DNA of 40,122 nt, taken from contig JABHZW010000059.1 in NCBI GenBank assembly GCA_018656005.1, forward strand, positions 1 through 40,122, in the 5' to 3' direction. Shown piece by piece: positions 14,961 through 23,378 of the stretch (its first letter is position 1; each line of letters starts with the position of its first letter). The notes under the pieces are model-generated. The model made no database searches, was not told the DNA's origin, and saw nothing but the letters and a program-made list of their open reading frames with translations. The DNA comes from Candidatus Pseudelusimicrobium marinum (GTDB lineage Bacteria; Elusimicrobiota; Elusimicrobia; Elusimicrobiales; Elusimicrobiaceae). The position numbers were made by a program, and so were the translations under genes.

Positions 14961-16724
14961 ATGTCACTTGAAAAAAAATACCTTTTTGGTAAATTAAAAT
15001 TTTTATGGGTTTTAGCTGTAATTTTCAGCTTTGTAGTATTTGTTAGATTGTTTCATATCCAAATAATCAATCATAAACATTATTTAGAAGAAGCTGAAAG
15101 TAATAGAACTCATGTAATCTACAAAGTAGCACCACGAGGCAGAATATTTACAGAAGATAATGTAATAATAGCGTCTAATGGTCCTACATTTAGCTTGTAT
15201 TATCTGCCAAATGCTAGAAAAAATATTAAATATTTAAACGAGCTGGCAGAAGACATTTCTAAAAAAATCAACAAAAACAAAGACGAAATTTTTGCAAGCC
15301 TAAAAAAAGCTAATGATACTAAAAGAGCTGTTTTGCTTGGCGATAATTTATCCCCAAAATCTATATATACATATGCGGAACTAAAAGACGCTATTCCTAA
15401 TATAGAATTTATAGAAAATACTAAAAGGTTTTATCCATTTGATAATATGGCATCGCATTTAATAGGTTTTATCGGGGTTATAGACAAAAAAGATTGGCAA
15501 GACCAATATATAAAAAGCAATTATCGTTATGATAATAAAATTGGTCAAAGTGGAATAGAAAAACGATTTGAAAAATATTTAAAAGGTAGAGATGGTGGAG
15601 TATTTTTAGAAATAGATTCTAAAGGCAGAGTAAAAAATATAATGCAAAGCAGAAGTTGGCGACCCGGTGCCGATGTTCATTTAACATTGAACCATAAACT
15701 TCAGCAAGTGGCGGAAGAAGGGCTAAAAAAATCCATCAGTGGTTTGGGTGCAGTTGTCGTTATGAACCCGCAAAACGGAAAAATTTTAGCAATAGCATCA
15801 GCTCCAAGTTATGATTTAAATAAGTTCGTAAGTTATTATGACGAAAACCCGTCTGGCTATGTTAATACGGGGATAATGGAATATAATTTAGCTGTTAAGG
15901 GTTTGTATCCACCGGCAAGTGTTTTTAAAATTTTAGTATCAATAGCAGCACTTGAAAACAATATAATAAATAAAGAAGATGAGGTTTTATGTAAAGGTTC
16001 TTTATGGCTTGGGAATAGAGAATTTGGTTGTTGGAAAACTCATGGTAAAACAAATTTTTGGGACGCATTAAAACATTCTTGTGATGTTTATTTTTACACA
16101 TTAGCACAAAAAATGGGCGCTTTTTTGATAGAAAAATATCAAAATAAATTTCATTTAAGCGAGCCTACCTATATTGATATGGAAGGCGAAAAAGCAAGTT
16201 ATACATTTGGACCAAAAGAAAGATTTGATAGAAAAGGATACTGGTATGCAGGCGATAATTTGAATATGTGTATAGGTCAGGGCGAGCTTTTAATAACACC
16301 AATAAAAATGGCACAGTTCATAAGTGCTGTGGCAAATGGTGGTAAACTTTGGAAACCATATTATGTAGATAAAATTGTTTCACAAAACGGTAAAACATTA
16401 TTTGCAGAAAAAGAAAAACTTCTTGGCGATGCAAAAATAAAACCAGAAACAAAACAGATTATGGATAAAGCTTTAAAAAATGTAGTAGATGCCGGCACAG
16501 GTTGGGCAGTAAATATGAGAGGGGTGGATGTTATGGGTAAAACTGGTACAGCTCAAAATCCACACGGCGAAGATCATGGTTGGTTTGTAGCTTATGCTAA
16601 TTTACCAGACGAAGAACCAGAAATTGTTGTGGTAGTATTTGTTCAACATGGCAAAAGCGGAAGTAGCGGTGCAGGACCAGTAGCAAGAAAAATTTTGAAT
16701 GAATATTTTAAGGACAGAGTATGA
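14961..16724 (+). CDS. mrdA: Penicillin-binding protein 2 (elongasome transpeptidase)
   Basis: Cross-links peptidoglycan during rod elongation. One N-terminal membrane anchor (about residues 12-30), a pedestal domain with RGRIFTEDN, and the transpeptidase domain. Catalytic motifs: SVFK with Ser320/Lys323, SCD at 373-375, and KTGT at 527-530. 587 residues, slightly shorter than E. coli PBP2. The leader AACAAGGACAAAAAA is the same as that of rpmJ, a possible remnant of the intercistronic repeat. rodA overlaps the stop by four bases (ATGA). Confidence 0.97.
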   Translation: MSLEKKYLFGKLKFLWVLAVIFSFVVFVRLFHIQIINHKHYLEEAESNRTHVIYKVAPRGRIFTEDNVIIASNGPTFSLYYLPNARKNIKYLNELAEDISKKINKNKDEIFASLKKANDTKRAVLLGDNLSPKSIYTYAELKDAIPNIEFIENTKRFYPFDNMASHLIGFIGVIDKKDWQDQYIKSNYRYDNKIGQSGIEKRFEKYLKGRDGGVFLEIDSKGRVKNIMQSRSWRPGADVHLTLNHKLQQVAEEGLKKSISGLGAVVVMNPQNGKILAIASAPSYDLNKFVSYYDENPSGYVNTGIMEYNLAVKGLYPPASVFKILVSIAALENNIINKEDEVLCKGSLWLGNREFGCWKTHGKTNFWDALKHSCDVYFYTLAQKMGAFLIEKYQNKFHLSEPTYIDMEGEKASYTFGPKERFDRKGYWYAGDNLNMCIGQGELLITPIKMAQFISAVANGGKLWKPYYVDKIVSQNGKTLFAEKEKLLGDAKIKPETKQIMDKALKNVVDAGTGWAVNMRGVDVMGKTGTAQNPHGEDHGWFVAYANLPDEEPEIVVVVFVQHGKSGSSGAGPVARKILNEYFKDRV

Positions 16725-18058
16725 AACCACTAAACCTAGGAATAAAAAGAACAACATTAGACATCACACTTTTAGCGGTGTTTGTATCTTTAGTATTAAT
16801 AGGTACAATGGCGATAATGTCTGCAGTTAGTGGTACAAGTTTTGCAGAACAAATATTAAGAACCCATTTTGTAGCAATCATACTTGCGGTTGTTGTGTTT
16901 ATATTAAGCTGGTCGCTTAACTATCAAGTATTTTCAGATCAGTGGAAAGTTTTATACGGCATAATGATACTCACTCTTATTGCAGTTTTGATTATAGGAG
17001 TTTCAGACAGAGGATCTCGTAGTTGGTTTAGGTTACCATTTTTCTCTATACAACCATCGGAACTTTGTAGGGTTGGTTTAATAATGGTTATGGCATCTTT
17101 CTTACATTTTAATTATAGAAGAATAGCAGACCCGCAGGTAATAATAAAAGTTTGCGCACTAATTTTACCAATGTTCGCACTTGTTATGATGCAACCAGAT
17201 TTTTCGTGGGTGGTAATAACCTTTCCAACAATTTTTGCAATGTTATATGCAAGCGGTGTTAATATGTTTTATTTAATCATTATCTGCGGGTATGCTGGTA
17301 TTAGTGGTTTATTCCCGATAATGTGGACTTTGTTCGACCTAAAACCAGACCTTTTAGATTACAGAGTATTTTCATTTTTAGATGGGCTTTCAAATTTCGG
17401 TTGGAATACATTCATCTTTTGTGGTGCAGCGATAGTGCTTGGTTATTTGGTTTGGTATTCGCTTCGTCAGCTTAGAATAATGGCACCAACATTTTATGTA
17501 TTACTTGCAGTTACGGTTTTACTTGCTGGGTTTTTTAGTGGTGTGTTTATAGATAAACAAATAAAAAACTATCAGCGAAAAAGAGTAGAAGCGTTTTTAG
17601 AACCAACTTCAGACCCTAAGGGTGCTGGGTATAATGTTATCCAGTCCAAAATAGCGATAGGTAGTGGCGGTTTTGTTGGTAAGGGATTATTTTCTGGCAC
17701 TCAAGCTCGTTTAGGGTTTGTGCCAGAACGACATACAGATTTTATATTAGCCGTAGTCGGCGAAGAAATGGGTTTTATGGGTATGTTAGCGGTGTTGCTA
17801 CTATATCTCATTATGCTGTACCGTGTGTATAGTGTGGCGCTTGTTTCTAGCGATATGTTTGGCTTTTTAGTATGTTGTGGCGTATTTAGTATGTTTTTGG
17901 TTTATCTGGTGGTAAACTTTGGTATGATAGTAGGATTATTGCCGGTAGCAGGGATACCTCTGCCGTTAATATCTTATGGCGGATCCAACTTAGTATCTAG
18001 TGTTTGGGCACTTGGGCTGGTAGAATCTATATACGCAAGAAGAATTACAGTAGTTTAG
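16721..18058 (+). CDS. rodA: Peptidoglycan glycosyltransferase RodA (SEDS family)
   Basis: Polymerises lipid II glycan strands as the partner of PBP2. 445 residues, longer than the usual 370-410. Multiple membrane segments; SEDS signatures RGSRSWFRLPFFSIQPSELCRVG, the large periplasmic loop with RHTDFILAVVGEEMGF, and the C-terminal GIPLPLISYGGSNLVSSVWALG. The ATG overlaps the mrdA stop (ATGA), indicating coupled production of the two enzymes. Confidence 0.97.
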   Translation: MKPLNLGIKRTTLDITLLAVFVSLVLIGTMAIMSAVSGTSFAEQILRTHFVAIILAVVVFILSWSLNYQVFSDQWKVLYGIMILTLIAVLIIGVSDRGSRSWFRLPFFSIQPSELCRVGLIMVMASFLHFNYRRIADPQVIIKVCALILPMFALVMMQPDFSWVVITFPTIFAMLYASGVNMFYLIIICGYAGISGLFPIMWTLFDLKPDLLDYRVFSFLDGLSNFGWNTFIFCGAAIVLGYLVWYSLRQLRIMAPTFYVLLAVTVLLAGFFSGVFIDKQIKNYQRKRVEAFLEPTSDPKGAGYNVIQSKIAIGSGGFVGKGLFSGTQARLGFVPERHTDFILAVVGEEMGFMGMLAVLLLYLIMLYRVYSVALVSSDMFGFLVCCGVFSMFLVYLVVNFGMIVGLLPVAGIPLPLISYGGSNLVSSVWALGLVESIYARRITVV

Positions 18059-18066
18059 AGGAAATT

Positions 18067-18711
18067 GTGGATAATAAAGTTTATAAGTTTAGAATAAGAT
18101 ACGAAAAAAAAGGTGATTTAACAAAATTAAATCATCTTGAAACTATAAGCTTGTTTAGAAAAGTGATATTAGAAACTGGTTGGCAATTTTATTCAGCAAA
18201 ACGGGCTGAAAATCAACCAAGAATGTCGTTTGGCAGTGCATTGAGTGCAGAATATGAGAGCGAATGCGAATATGTAGATATTTTTCTAATACAAAAAGTT
18301 TTGGAAAAAGAATTATTTAGTAGTTTTAAAAAACATAATATAATTGTTTTAGATGTTAAAAAGATACCGTTTAATTTTCCTTCAATAGAAAGTTTAACAT
18401 CCGTGGTGGAATATGAGGTATCTGGCAAATTTGAAACAGATGAAAAAAGTTTAAATAAATTTCTAAATAAAAAAGAGATACAAATAAAAAGAGAGAAAGA
18501 AGATAAAACTATTGAATTTGATGCAAAAGAGCAAATAATTTCAATGGTTTTAAAAGGGAACAAAATTTTAATAAGGTTAAAATTAGTTGCAACAGTTAAT
18601 GTTAAAGTAGAAGAACTATTTTTTAGCTGGCTGGGTGAAAATAAAGAACTAAAAATTGTCAAAAAAAATATATATTGGCAAAATAGCAATGGCGAGCTAA
18701 GAATTTTATAG
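18067..18711 (+). CDS. DUF2344 / radical-SAM-linked domain protein
   Basis: Matches the family often fused to or encoded beside a B12-binding radical SAM enzyme: YKFRIRYEKKGDLTKLNHLETISLFRKVILETGW, then PRMSFGSALSAEYESECEYVDIFL. GTG start at 18067 with AGAGG five bases upstream; the open frame runs further back into rodA but the family homology starts here. 214 residues; the second half is divergent and lysine-rich. In many bacteria the pair precedes RNase E/G, and rng does follow here, but the radical SAM partner is not next to it. Function unknown; a role in RNA or ribosome maturation is only inferred from context. Confidence 0.8.
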   Translation: MDNKVYKFRIRYEKKGDLTKLNHLETISLFRKVILETGWQFYSAKRAENQPRMSFGSALSAEYESECEYVDIFLIQKVLEKELFSSFKKHNIIVLDVKKIPFNFPSIESLTSVVEYEVSGKFETDEKSLNKFLNKKEIQIKREKEDKTIEFDAKEQIISMVLKGNKILIRLKLVATVNVKVEELFFSWLGENKELKIVKKNIYWQNSNGELRIL

Positions 18712-18738
18712 AATTTAGTAATAACGAGGAGATTTAAA

Positions 18739-20190
18739 ATGAATCAAGAAGAGAAAAGACCAAAAATAGAAGTGCTGGTAAATAAAAGTTTCGAGGAAAC
18801 ACGGGCTGCTATTTTAGAAGATAACCGTCTTGTAGAACTTATCTGGGAAAGACGAGGAGATATGAATATTGTAGGCAATATCTATAAAGCTACAGTGGAA
18901 AATGTCTTGCCTGGTATATCCAGTGCATTTGTAAATATAGGTTATGAAAAAAATGCATACCTATATATATCCGATGTGCTTAATCCACATAAAAAACCGA
19001 TAGATACTATCTTGAAAAAAGGACAAAAAGCAATAGTACAAGTTGTAAAAGATGCAATTGGTACAAAAGGTATGAAGATAACTATGGATATCGCAATGCC
19101 TGGTAGATTTTTAGTTTTAACGCCGTATCAAAAGTTTATCGGTGTATCTAAAAATATAGAAGATTATGAAATAAGACAAGCTTTAAACGAAACCGTTACA
19201 GAACTTGCAGAAAAATATTTAGACGGTATGGGTTGTATAGTCAGAACAGAAGCAGAAGAAGCTGGTAAAGACGAATTAGAAAAAGAAGTTAAATATTTGG
19301 CAAGACAATGGAAAAATATAATGACAAAGTTTGAAAAATCAAAATCGCCAAGTTTGCTTCATGAAGATATGAAGGCTACTATGCAAATTTCTAGGGATAT
19401 ATTATCCGAAGATGTAAAAGTCTATTTGCTAGACGATAAAGACGACCATGAAAAAGTGATGGACTTTGTTTCAAGAGTATCGCCAGAGCTTAAAGATAAA
19501 ATTAAATTTTACAAAAGCAAAACACCAATTTTTGAAGCATTCGGTGTAGAAGAAGAAATAGATAATCTTAGAAAAACTACACTTCCGCTTCCAAGTGGTG
19601 GTAGTATTGTTATACAAGAGGCAGAAAGTTTATGTGCTATTGATGTTAACACCGGTAAATTTACAGGCACTAAATCTCAGGAAGATACTGTAACTTTAAC
19701 AAACCTAGAAGCAGCGGAAGAAGTTGCGCATCAGTTAAGACTTAGAAATATTGGTGGTATTATTGTTATAGACTTTATCGATATGAAAAAAGCATTCAAC
19801 AGACATAAAGTGGTAGATGCTTTAAATAATGCTGTAAGAAATGATAGAGCAAAAATAAGAATTTTACCAATCACACGACTTGGGCTTGTTGAAATGACAA
19901 GAGAAAGAAAAAGAGAAAGCACAAGTAGTTTGCTCACACAAGAATGTGAACAGTGTGGAGGTTCAGGAAGATTATTATCCTCTGAAAGTATAAGAATAAA
20001 AATACAAAGAGAAGTTTCCAACCTAACACAAGGTAAAGATGGTGGAAGTTTAAGAATAGTTTTACACCCTGTATTATGCGAACTTTTAAAAAGAAAACAA
20101 CAGTTAATAGAAAATAATATTAACAGAAAGTTGAAAATACAGGCAGATGCTCAAATATCTTGGGAAGATTATAAAATAATTTTGGAATAA
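18739..20190 (+). CDS. rng: Ribonuclease E/G family endoribonuclease
   Basis: Single-strand endoribonuclease for rRNA/tRNA processing and mRNA decay. The S1 domain is at about residues 40-120 (GNIYKATVENVLPGISSAFVNIG), catalytic aspartates are D302 in AIDVNTGKF and D345 in VIDFIDMK, and the zinc-link CEQC has C403 and C406. At 483 residues it is RNase G-sized and lacks the long degradosome scaffold of RNase E. The leader carries GAGGAG. It follows the DUF2344 gene, a known pairing. Confidence 0.95.
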   Translation: MNQEEKRPKIEVLVNKSFEETRAAILEDNRLVELIWERRGDMNIVGNIYKATVENVLPGISSAFVNIGYEKNAYLYISDVLNPHKKPIDTILKKGQKAIVQVVKDAIGTKGMKITMDIAMPGRFLVLTPYQKFIGVSKNIEDYEIRQALNETVTELAEKYLDGMGCIVRTEAEEAGKDELEKEVKYLARQWKNIMTKFEKSKSPSLLHEDMKATMQISRDILSEDVKVYLLDDKDDHEKVMDFVSRVSPELKDKIKFYKSKTPIFEAFGVEEEIDNLRKTTLPLPSGGSIVIQEAESLCAIDVNTGKFTGTKSQEDTVTLTNLEAAEEVAHQLRLRNIGGIIVIDFIDMKKAFNRHKVVDALNNAVRNDRAKIRILPITRLGLVEMTRERKRESTSSLLTQECEQCGGSGRLLSSESIRIKIQREVSNLTQGKDGGSLRIVLHPVLCELLKRKQQLIENNINRKLKIQADAQISWEDYKIILE

Positions 20191-20195
20191 TTAAT

Positions 20196-21956
20196 ATGAA
20201 CCAAATATTTAAAAAATTATCTGTTATATTAATGCTGTTTTTGCTAATTTTAGGATTAGCAAAAACAGCTATATGCCAGGACATACAAAAAAGCATAGAC
20301 ATATCCCATAACGGCAAAAACAAAGGAGCTATCGACGGTGTTTTGCGAAATGGCGAACTTTTTGTTAATGCTAAAGATATGTTTAAAGAGCTTAATTGTA
20401 GTGTAAGGTGGTATGGCGAAACTGGGAAAATGAAAATAAATTCCAAAGCTATAAATGCAATGTGGGCCGTTAACGATACTAGTGTATCTATAAATAAAAA
20501 CCATATAAATTTAAATAAAAGAGCATTTTTAAAAAAGGGTATTATGTATGTGCCATTTAGCTTTTTTGAAAATTATCAAATACAAAATTATTTTAAAAAA
20601 GAAATGCAATATAAAAACGGTAAAATCAATCTACAAAAATATTATGATATCAACATAAAATATGCTTCTGGTGGTAAAAAAGAAAACACAACTTCTTTTG
20701 AAATAGAACTTAGGAAAGATATTTCATATAAAGCACAAATTAAAAACAGAAGATCTGCAGAAATAGTTTTTTATAATGCAGATATAAAAAATAAACAAAA
20801 TTTAAGGGTTAATGATAAGAATATTTATACAGTATATTTTAGTCAGCAAAATAAAAATGCGTTTTTGAAAGTTATTTTAAAAAATAATACAAAAGGTTGG
20901 AATATTTATCAAAGTGGCGATAAACTTATAGTTAAATTTACTGGTACAGGTCAAAATTTAAAGAGATCGTTTTCTGGCATTGCTTTACATTCTTCTAATG
21001 AAAGATATGCAAGTGTAAGTTCGGTAGCGAAAAAAGAATACATTGCAAAACCTAAAGAAACCACCTCTTTTGATGCTGTACAAGAAGAAGCAGAAGAACT
21101 TGATGCAGATGCATTCTTCGACGAAAAAGCATCCACAATAAAGGAAACTAAAACATCAAAAGAGGTTGTAGCTCCAAAACCAGTTGCATCTACAGAACCT
21201 GTGCCTACAAAAACGAAAATTACAGATATTATAGATACTTCTGTGGACACTAATGGCAGAAAAATGCGTATTGTTATAGACCCTGGGCATGGCGGTAAAG
21301 ACCCCGGTGCAACAAGACGAAGAAGTAAACAGGAAAAAGATATCAACTTAAGAATATCAAGATATTTGGCGGACAAACTTCGCAAAAATAAAAAATTTGA
21401 TGTTAAATTAACCCGTTCGTCAGATAAATTCATACCACTTTCCAAACGGGCAGAAATTTCTAACAAATATAAGGCAGATTTGTTTGTATCCATACATACA
21501 AATGCTGCCAAAAGAAAAGGTGCTAATGGTTTTGAGGTTTATATACTTTCCACCAAAGCAACAGATAAACTTGCTCAAGAAGTTGAAGAGTTGGAAAATA
21601 AAGCAATAGAATTTGAAGAAGATAAAACTCATTATGAATTTGCAGATGTTTTACTAGCTTCTCTTGCTAGAAACGAATTTTTGAATGCAAGTAGTGATGC
21701 TTCAAGTAGAGTAAGAAACAGAGTAAGAAAACATACTAGCTACACGAGGATAAATGTTGACATTAACAATAGTATAAAACAAGCAAACTTTTATGTTTTG
21801 CGAGGGGTAAAAAGTCCAGGAATGTTAGTGGAACTTGGTTATCTATCTAACTCCAAAGATAGAAAACAATTAAACAATATTAATGTAAGAAGACGGCTAA
21901 CACAAGGTATATACGAAGGTATTGTAGACTATGCCAAAGCAAATGGATTTATGTAA
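20196..21956 (+). CDS. N-acetylmuramoyl-L-alanine amidase with AMIN-like region
   Basis: Zinc amidase that cuts the peptide from muramic acid in periplasmic peptidoglycan. A signal peptide is at about residues 1-28. Next come a copper-amine-oxidase-N-like stretch (RNGELFVNAKDMFKELNC), an AMIN-like beta region, an acidic/threonine linker, and amidase_3 from about 355. Zinc ligands H365 (DPGHGG), E380 and H434 (SIHTNA); catalytic E546 (LVELGYLSNS). 586 residues, AmiC-like. It starts five bases after rng and its stop abuts the next ATG. Confidence 0.93.
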   Translation: MNQIFKKLSVILMLFLLILGLAKTAICQDIQKSIDISHNGKNKGAIDGVLRNGELFVNAKDMFKELNCSVRWYGETGKMKINSKAINAMWAVNDTSVSINKNHINLNKRAFLKKGIMYVPFSFFENYQIQNYFKKEMQYKNGKINLQKYYDINIKYASGGKKENTTSFEIELRKDISYKAQIKNRRSAEIVFYNADIKNKQNLRVNDKNIYTVYFSQQNKNAFLKVILKNNTKGWNIYQSGDKLIVKFTGTGQNLKRSFSGIALHSSNERYASVSSVAKKEYIAKPKETTSFDAVQEEAEELDADAFFDEKASTIKETKTSKEVVAPKPVASTEPVPTKTKITDIIDTSVDTNGRKMRIVIDPGHGGKDPGATRRRSKQEKDINLRISRYLADKLRKNKKFDVKLTRSSDKFIPLSKRAEISNKYKADLFVSIHTNAAKRKGANGFEVYILSTKATDKLAQEVEELENKAIEFEEDKTHYEFADVLLASLARNEFLNASSDASSRVRNRVRKHTSYTRINVDINNSIKQANFYVLRGVKSPGMLVELGYLSNSKDRKQLNNINVRRRLTQGIYEGIVDYAKANGFM

Positions 21957-22673
21957 ATGAAAGGCTATTTAATTAACACTAAACCTTTAACCGTGCATCA
22001 ACATATGGCGGTAGACGAAATTTTGAAAGACGAAGTTTATAATAATAAAGAAAGACAAATTATACTTCGCTTTTTTAATTGGCAACCTAAAGATAGTGTC
22101 ACATTTGGGTATGCTCAGTTTTTTAAAGAGGTTTTGGAAAAAGTTTCGGCAAAAAATATTCCTTATGAAAACATTGTAAGAAGACCAACCGGCGGGGGAA
22201 TAGTTTTCCATTTAGACGATATAACATTTTCTTTAATTTTTCCCCACGAAAATGCAGTTGAGAAACCACAGGACATTTACGATAAACTGCATAATAAAAT
22301 AAAACTGCATTTTCGTGGGGAAAACTTCAACACACAAGGTGAAGTTAGTAAAGAAAACTATGCACCTAGCTTAAAAAACCAAGCTGGTCAGTGTTTTGAG
22401 AATCCAGTATCTAACGATATTTTAGATGCAGACGGCAAGAAGGTTTTAGGTGGTGCTATAAGACGGTTTGATAATATTATTTTGTATCAAGGTTCGTTTC
22501 AAACATCCAATGCTCGCACAAATAAGCAAATAAAACAAAATATTATTAAAGGTGTAGAGGATTTTTTTGGTATAGTATTAAAGAGTAAGGATATTGAGCC
22601 AGCCACATTAGAACAGGCAAAACAATTATCGCAAACAAAGTACGAAACAGAGGGCTGGATAAAGAAATTTTAA
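21957..22673 (+). CDS. Lipoate/octanoate-protein ligase family protein (LplA-like)
   Basis: Belongs to the biotin/lipoate A/B protein ligase family: RRPTGGG at 75-81 binds the acyl-adenylate, and the catalytic-type lysine K162 sits in GKKVLGGAIRR. 238 residues, without the C-terminal accessory domain of E. coli LplA, so it might use free lipoate with a partner, or act as an octanoyl or lipoyl transferase. GcvH, encoded near the right end of this window, is a plausible acceptor. The start codon directly follows the amidase stop. Confidence 0.85.
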   Translation: MKGYLINTKPLTVHQHMAVDEILKDEVYNNKERQIILRFFNWQPKDSVTFGYAQFFKEVLEKVSAKNIPYENIVRRPTGGGIVFHLDDITFSLIFPHENAVEKPQDIYDKLHNKIKLHFRGENFNTQGEVSKENYAPSLKNQAGQCFENPVSNDILDADGKKVLGGAIRRFDNIILYQGSFQTSNARTNKQIKQNIIKGVEDFFGIVLKSKDIEPATLEQAKQLSQTKYETEGWIKKF

Positions 22674-22691
22674 TAAGAGGGTTAGATAATA

Positions 22692-23375
22692 ATGATAAAA
22701 CTTATAATATCTATATTGCTTATCCCATTTATCTTCTTTGTATGTCTTGAAACGGGGAAAATATTAACACCGATATTGCTAAACTTTGCAATTAGCAAAT
22801 TTTTAGTTTTGGGTGCAGGTTTTTATTTATTAATACACTTTTTGTTATTTGATTTTTCTAGACTTTACATTTTCGCACACGAACTTATGCATGCACTTGC
22901 AGGCTGGGCTTCTGGTGGTAATGTAAAAAATATATCAATAAATAGAAACAGCGGTTATGTAACATTAGATAAAATTAATTCTTTCGTAATGTTAACCCCA
23001 TATGTAGTACCTGTATATGCAATTTTAGTTGCATTGGTATATTTTATATTCTCGATAAAAGCAGATATTTCGTACTTTAAGCCTTACTTTTTTGGGTTCA
23101 TAGGTTTCTTTTTAGCATTTCATATAGTGCATACACTTAAAACACTATTTGAAACAAAACAAAGCGACTTGGCAAAAGCCGGTGGCACAATGTTCTCGTT
23201 TGTTATGATAATAATTTTTAATTGTTTCTTTCTGATTTTAGTTATGAAACTAATAACTCCAGAAAGTGTAAAAATAATAGCATCAATAAAAAGTACATGG
23301 ATAGTTTCTTATGCTTTTTATGTTGATGCCTATCAGTTCACTAAAGAATTTATAATAAAGGTTTGGAATAGATAA
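22692..23375 (+). CDS. M50-like membrane metalloprotease
   Basis: Integral membrane protein of 227 residues with about six hydrophobic segments. HELMH (H63, E64, H67) within FAHELMHALAGWASGG is a zinc HExxH motif placed as in M50/M50B site-2-type proteases. The usual PDZ domain is absent and I do not see a convincing second motif (NxxPxxxLDG), so activity is uncertain. It is encoded between the ligase and a large envelope protein, with three bases to the next gene. Confidence 0.7.
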   Translation: MIKLIISILLIPFIFFVCLETGKILTPILLNFAISKFLVLGAGFYLLIHFLLFDFSRLYIFAHELMHALAGWASGGNVKNISINRNSGYVTLDKINSFVMLTPYVVPVYAILVALVYFIFSIKADISYFKPYFFGFIGFFLAFHIVHTLKTLFETKQSDLAKAGGTMFSFVMIIIFNCFFLILVMKLITPESVKIIASIKSTWIVSYAFYVDAYQFTKEFIIKVWNR

Positions 23376-23378
23376 TAA

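Noticed and set aside
18004-18066. Start of the DUF2344 gene inside rodA
   Set aside because: Family homology begins at VDNKVYKF and AGAGG is correctly spaced for the GTG at 18067.
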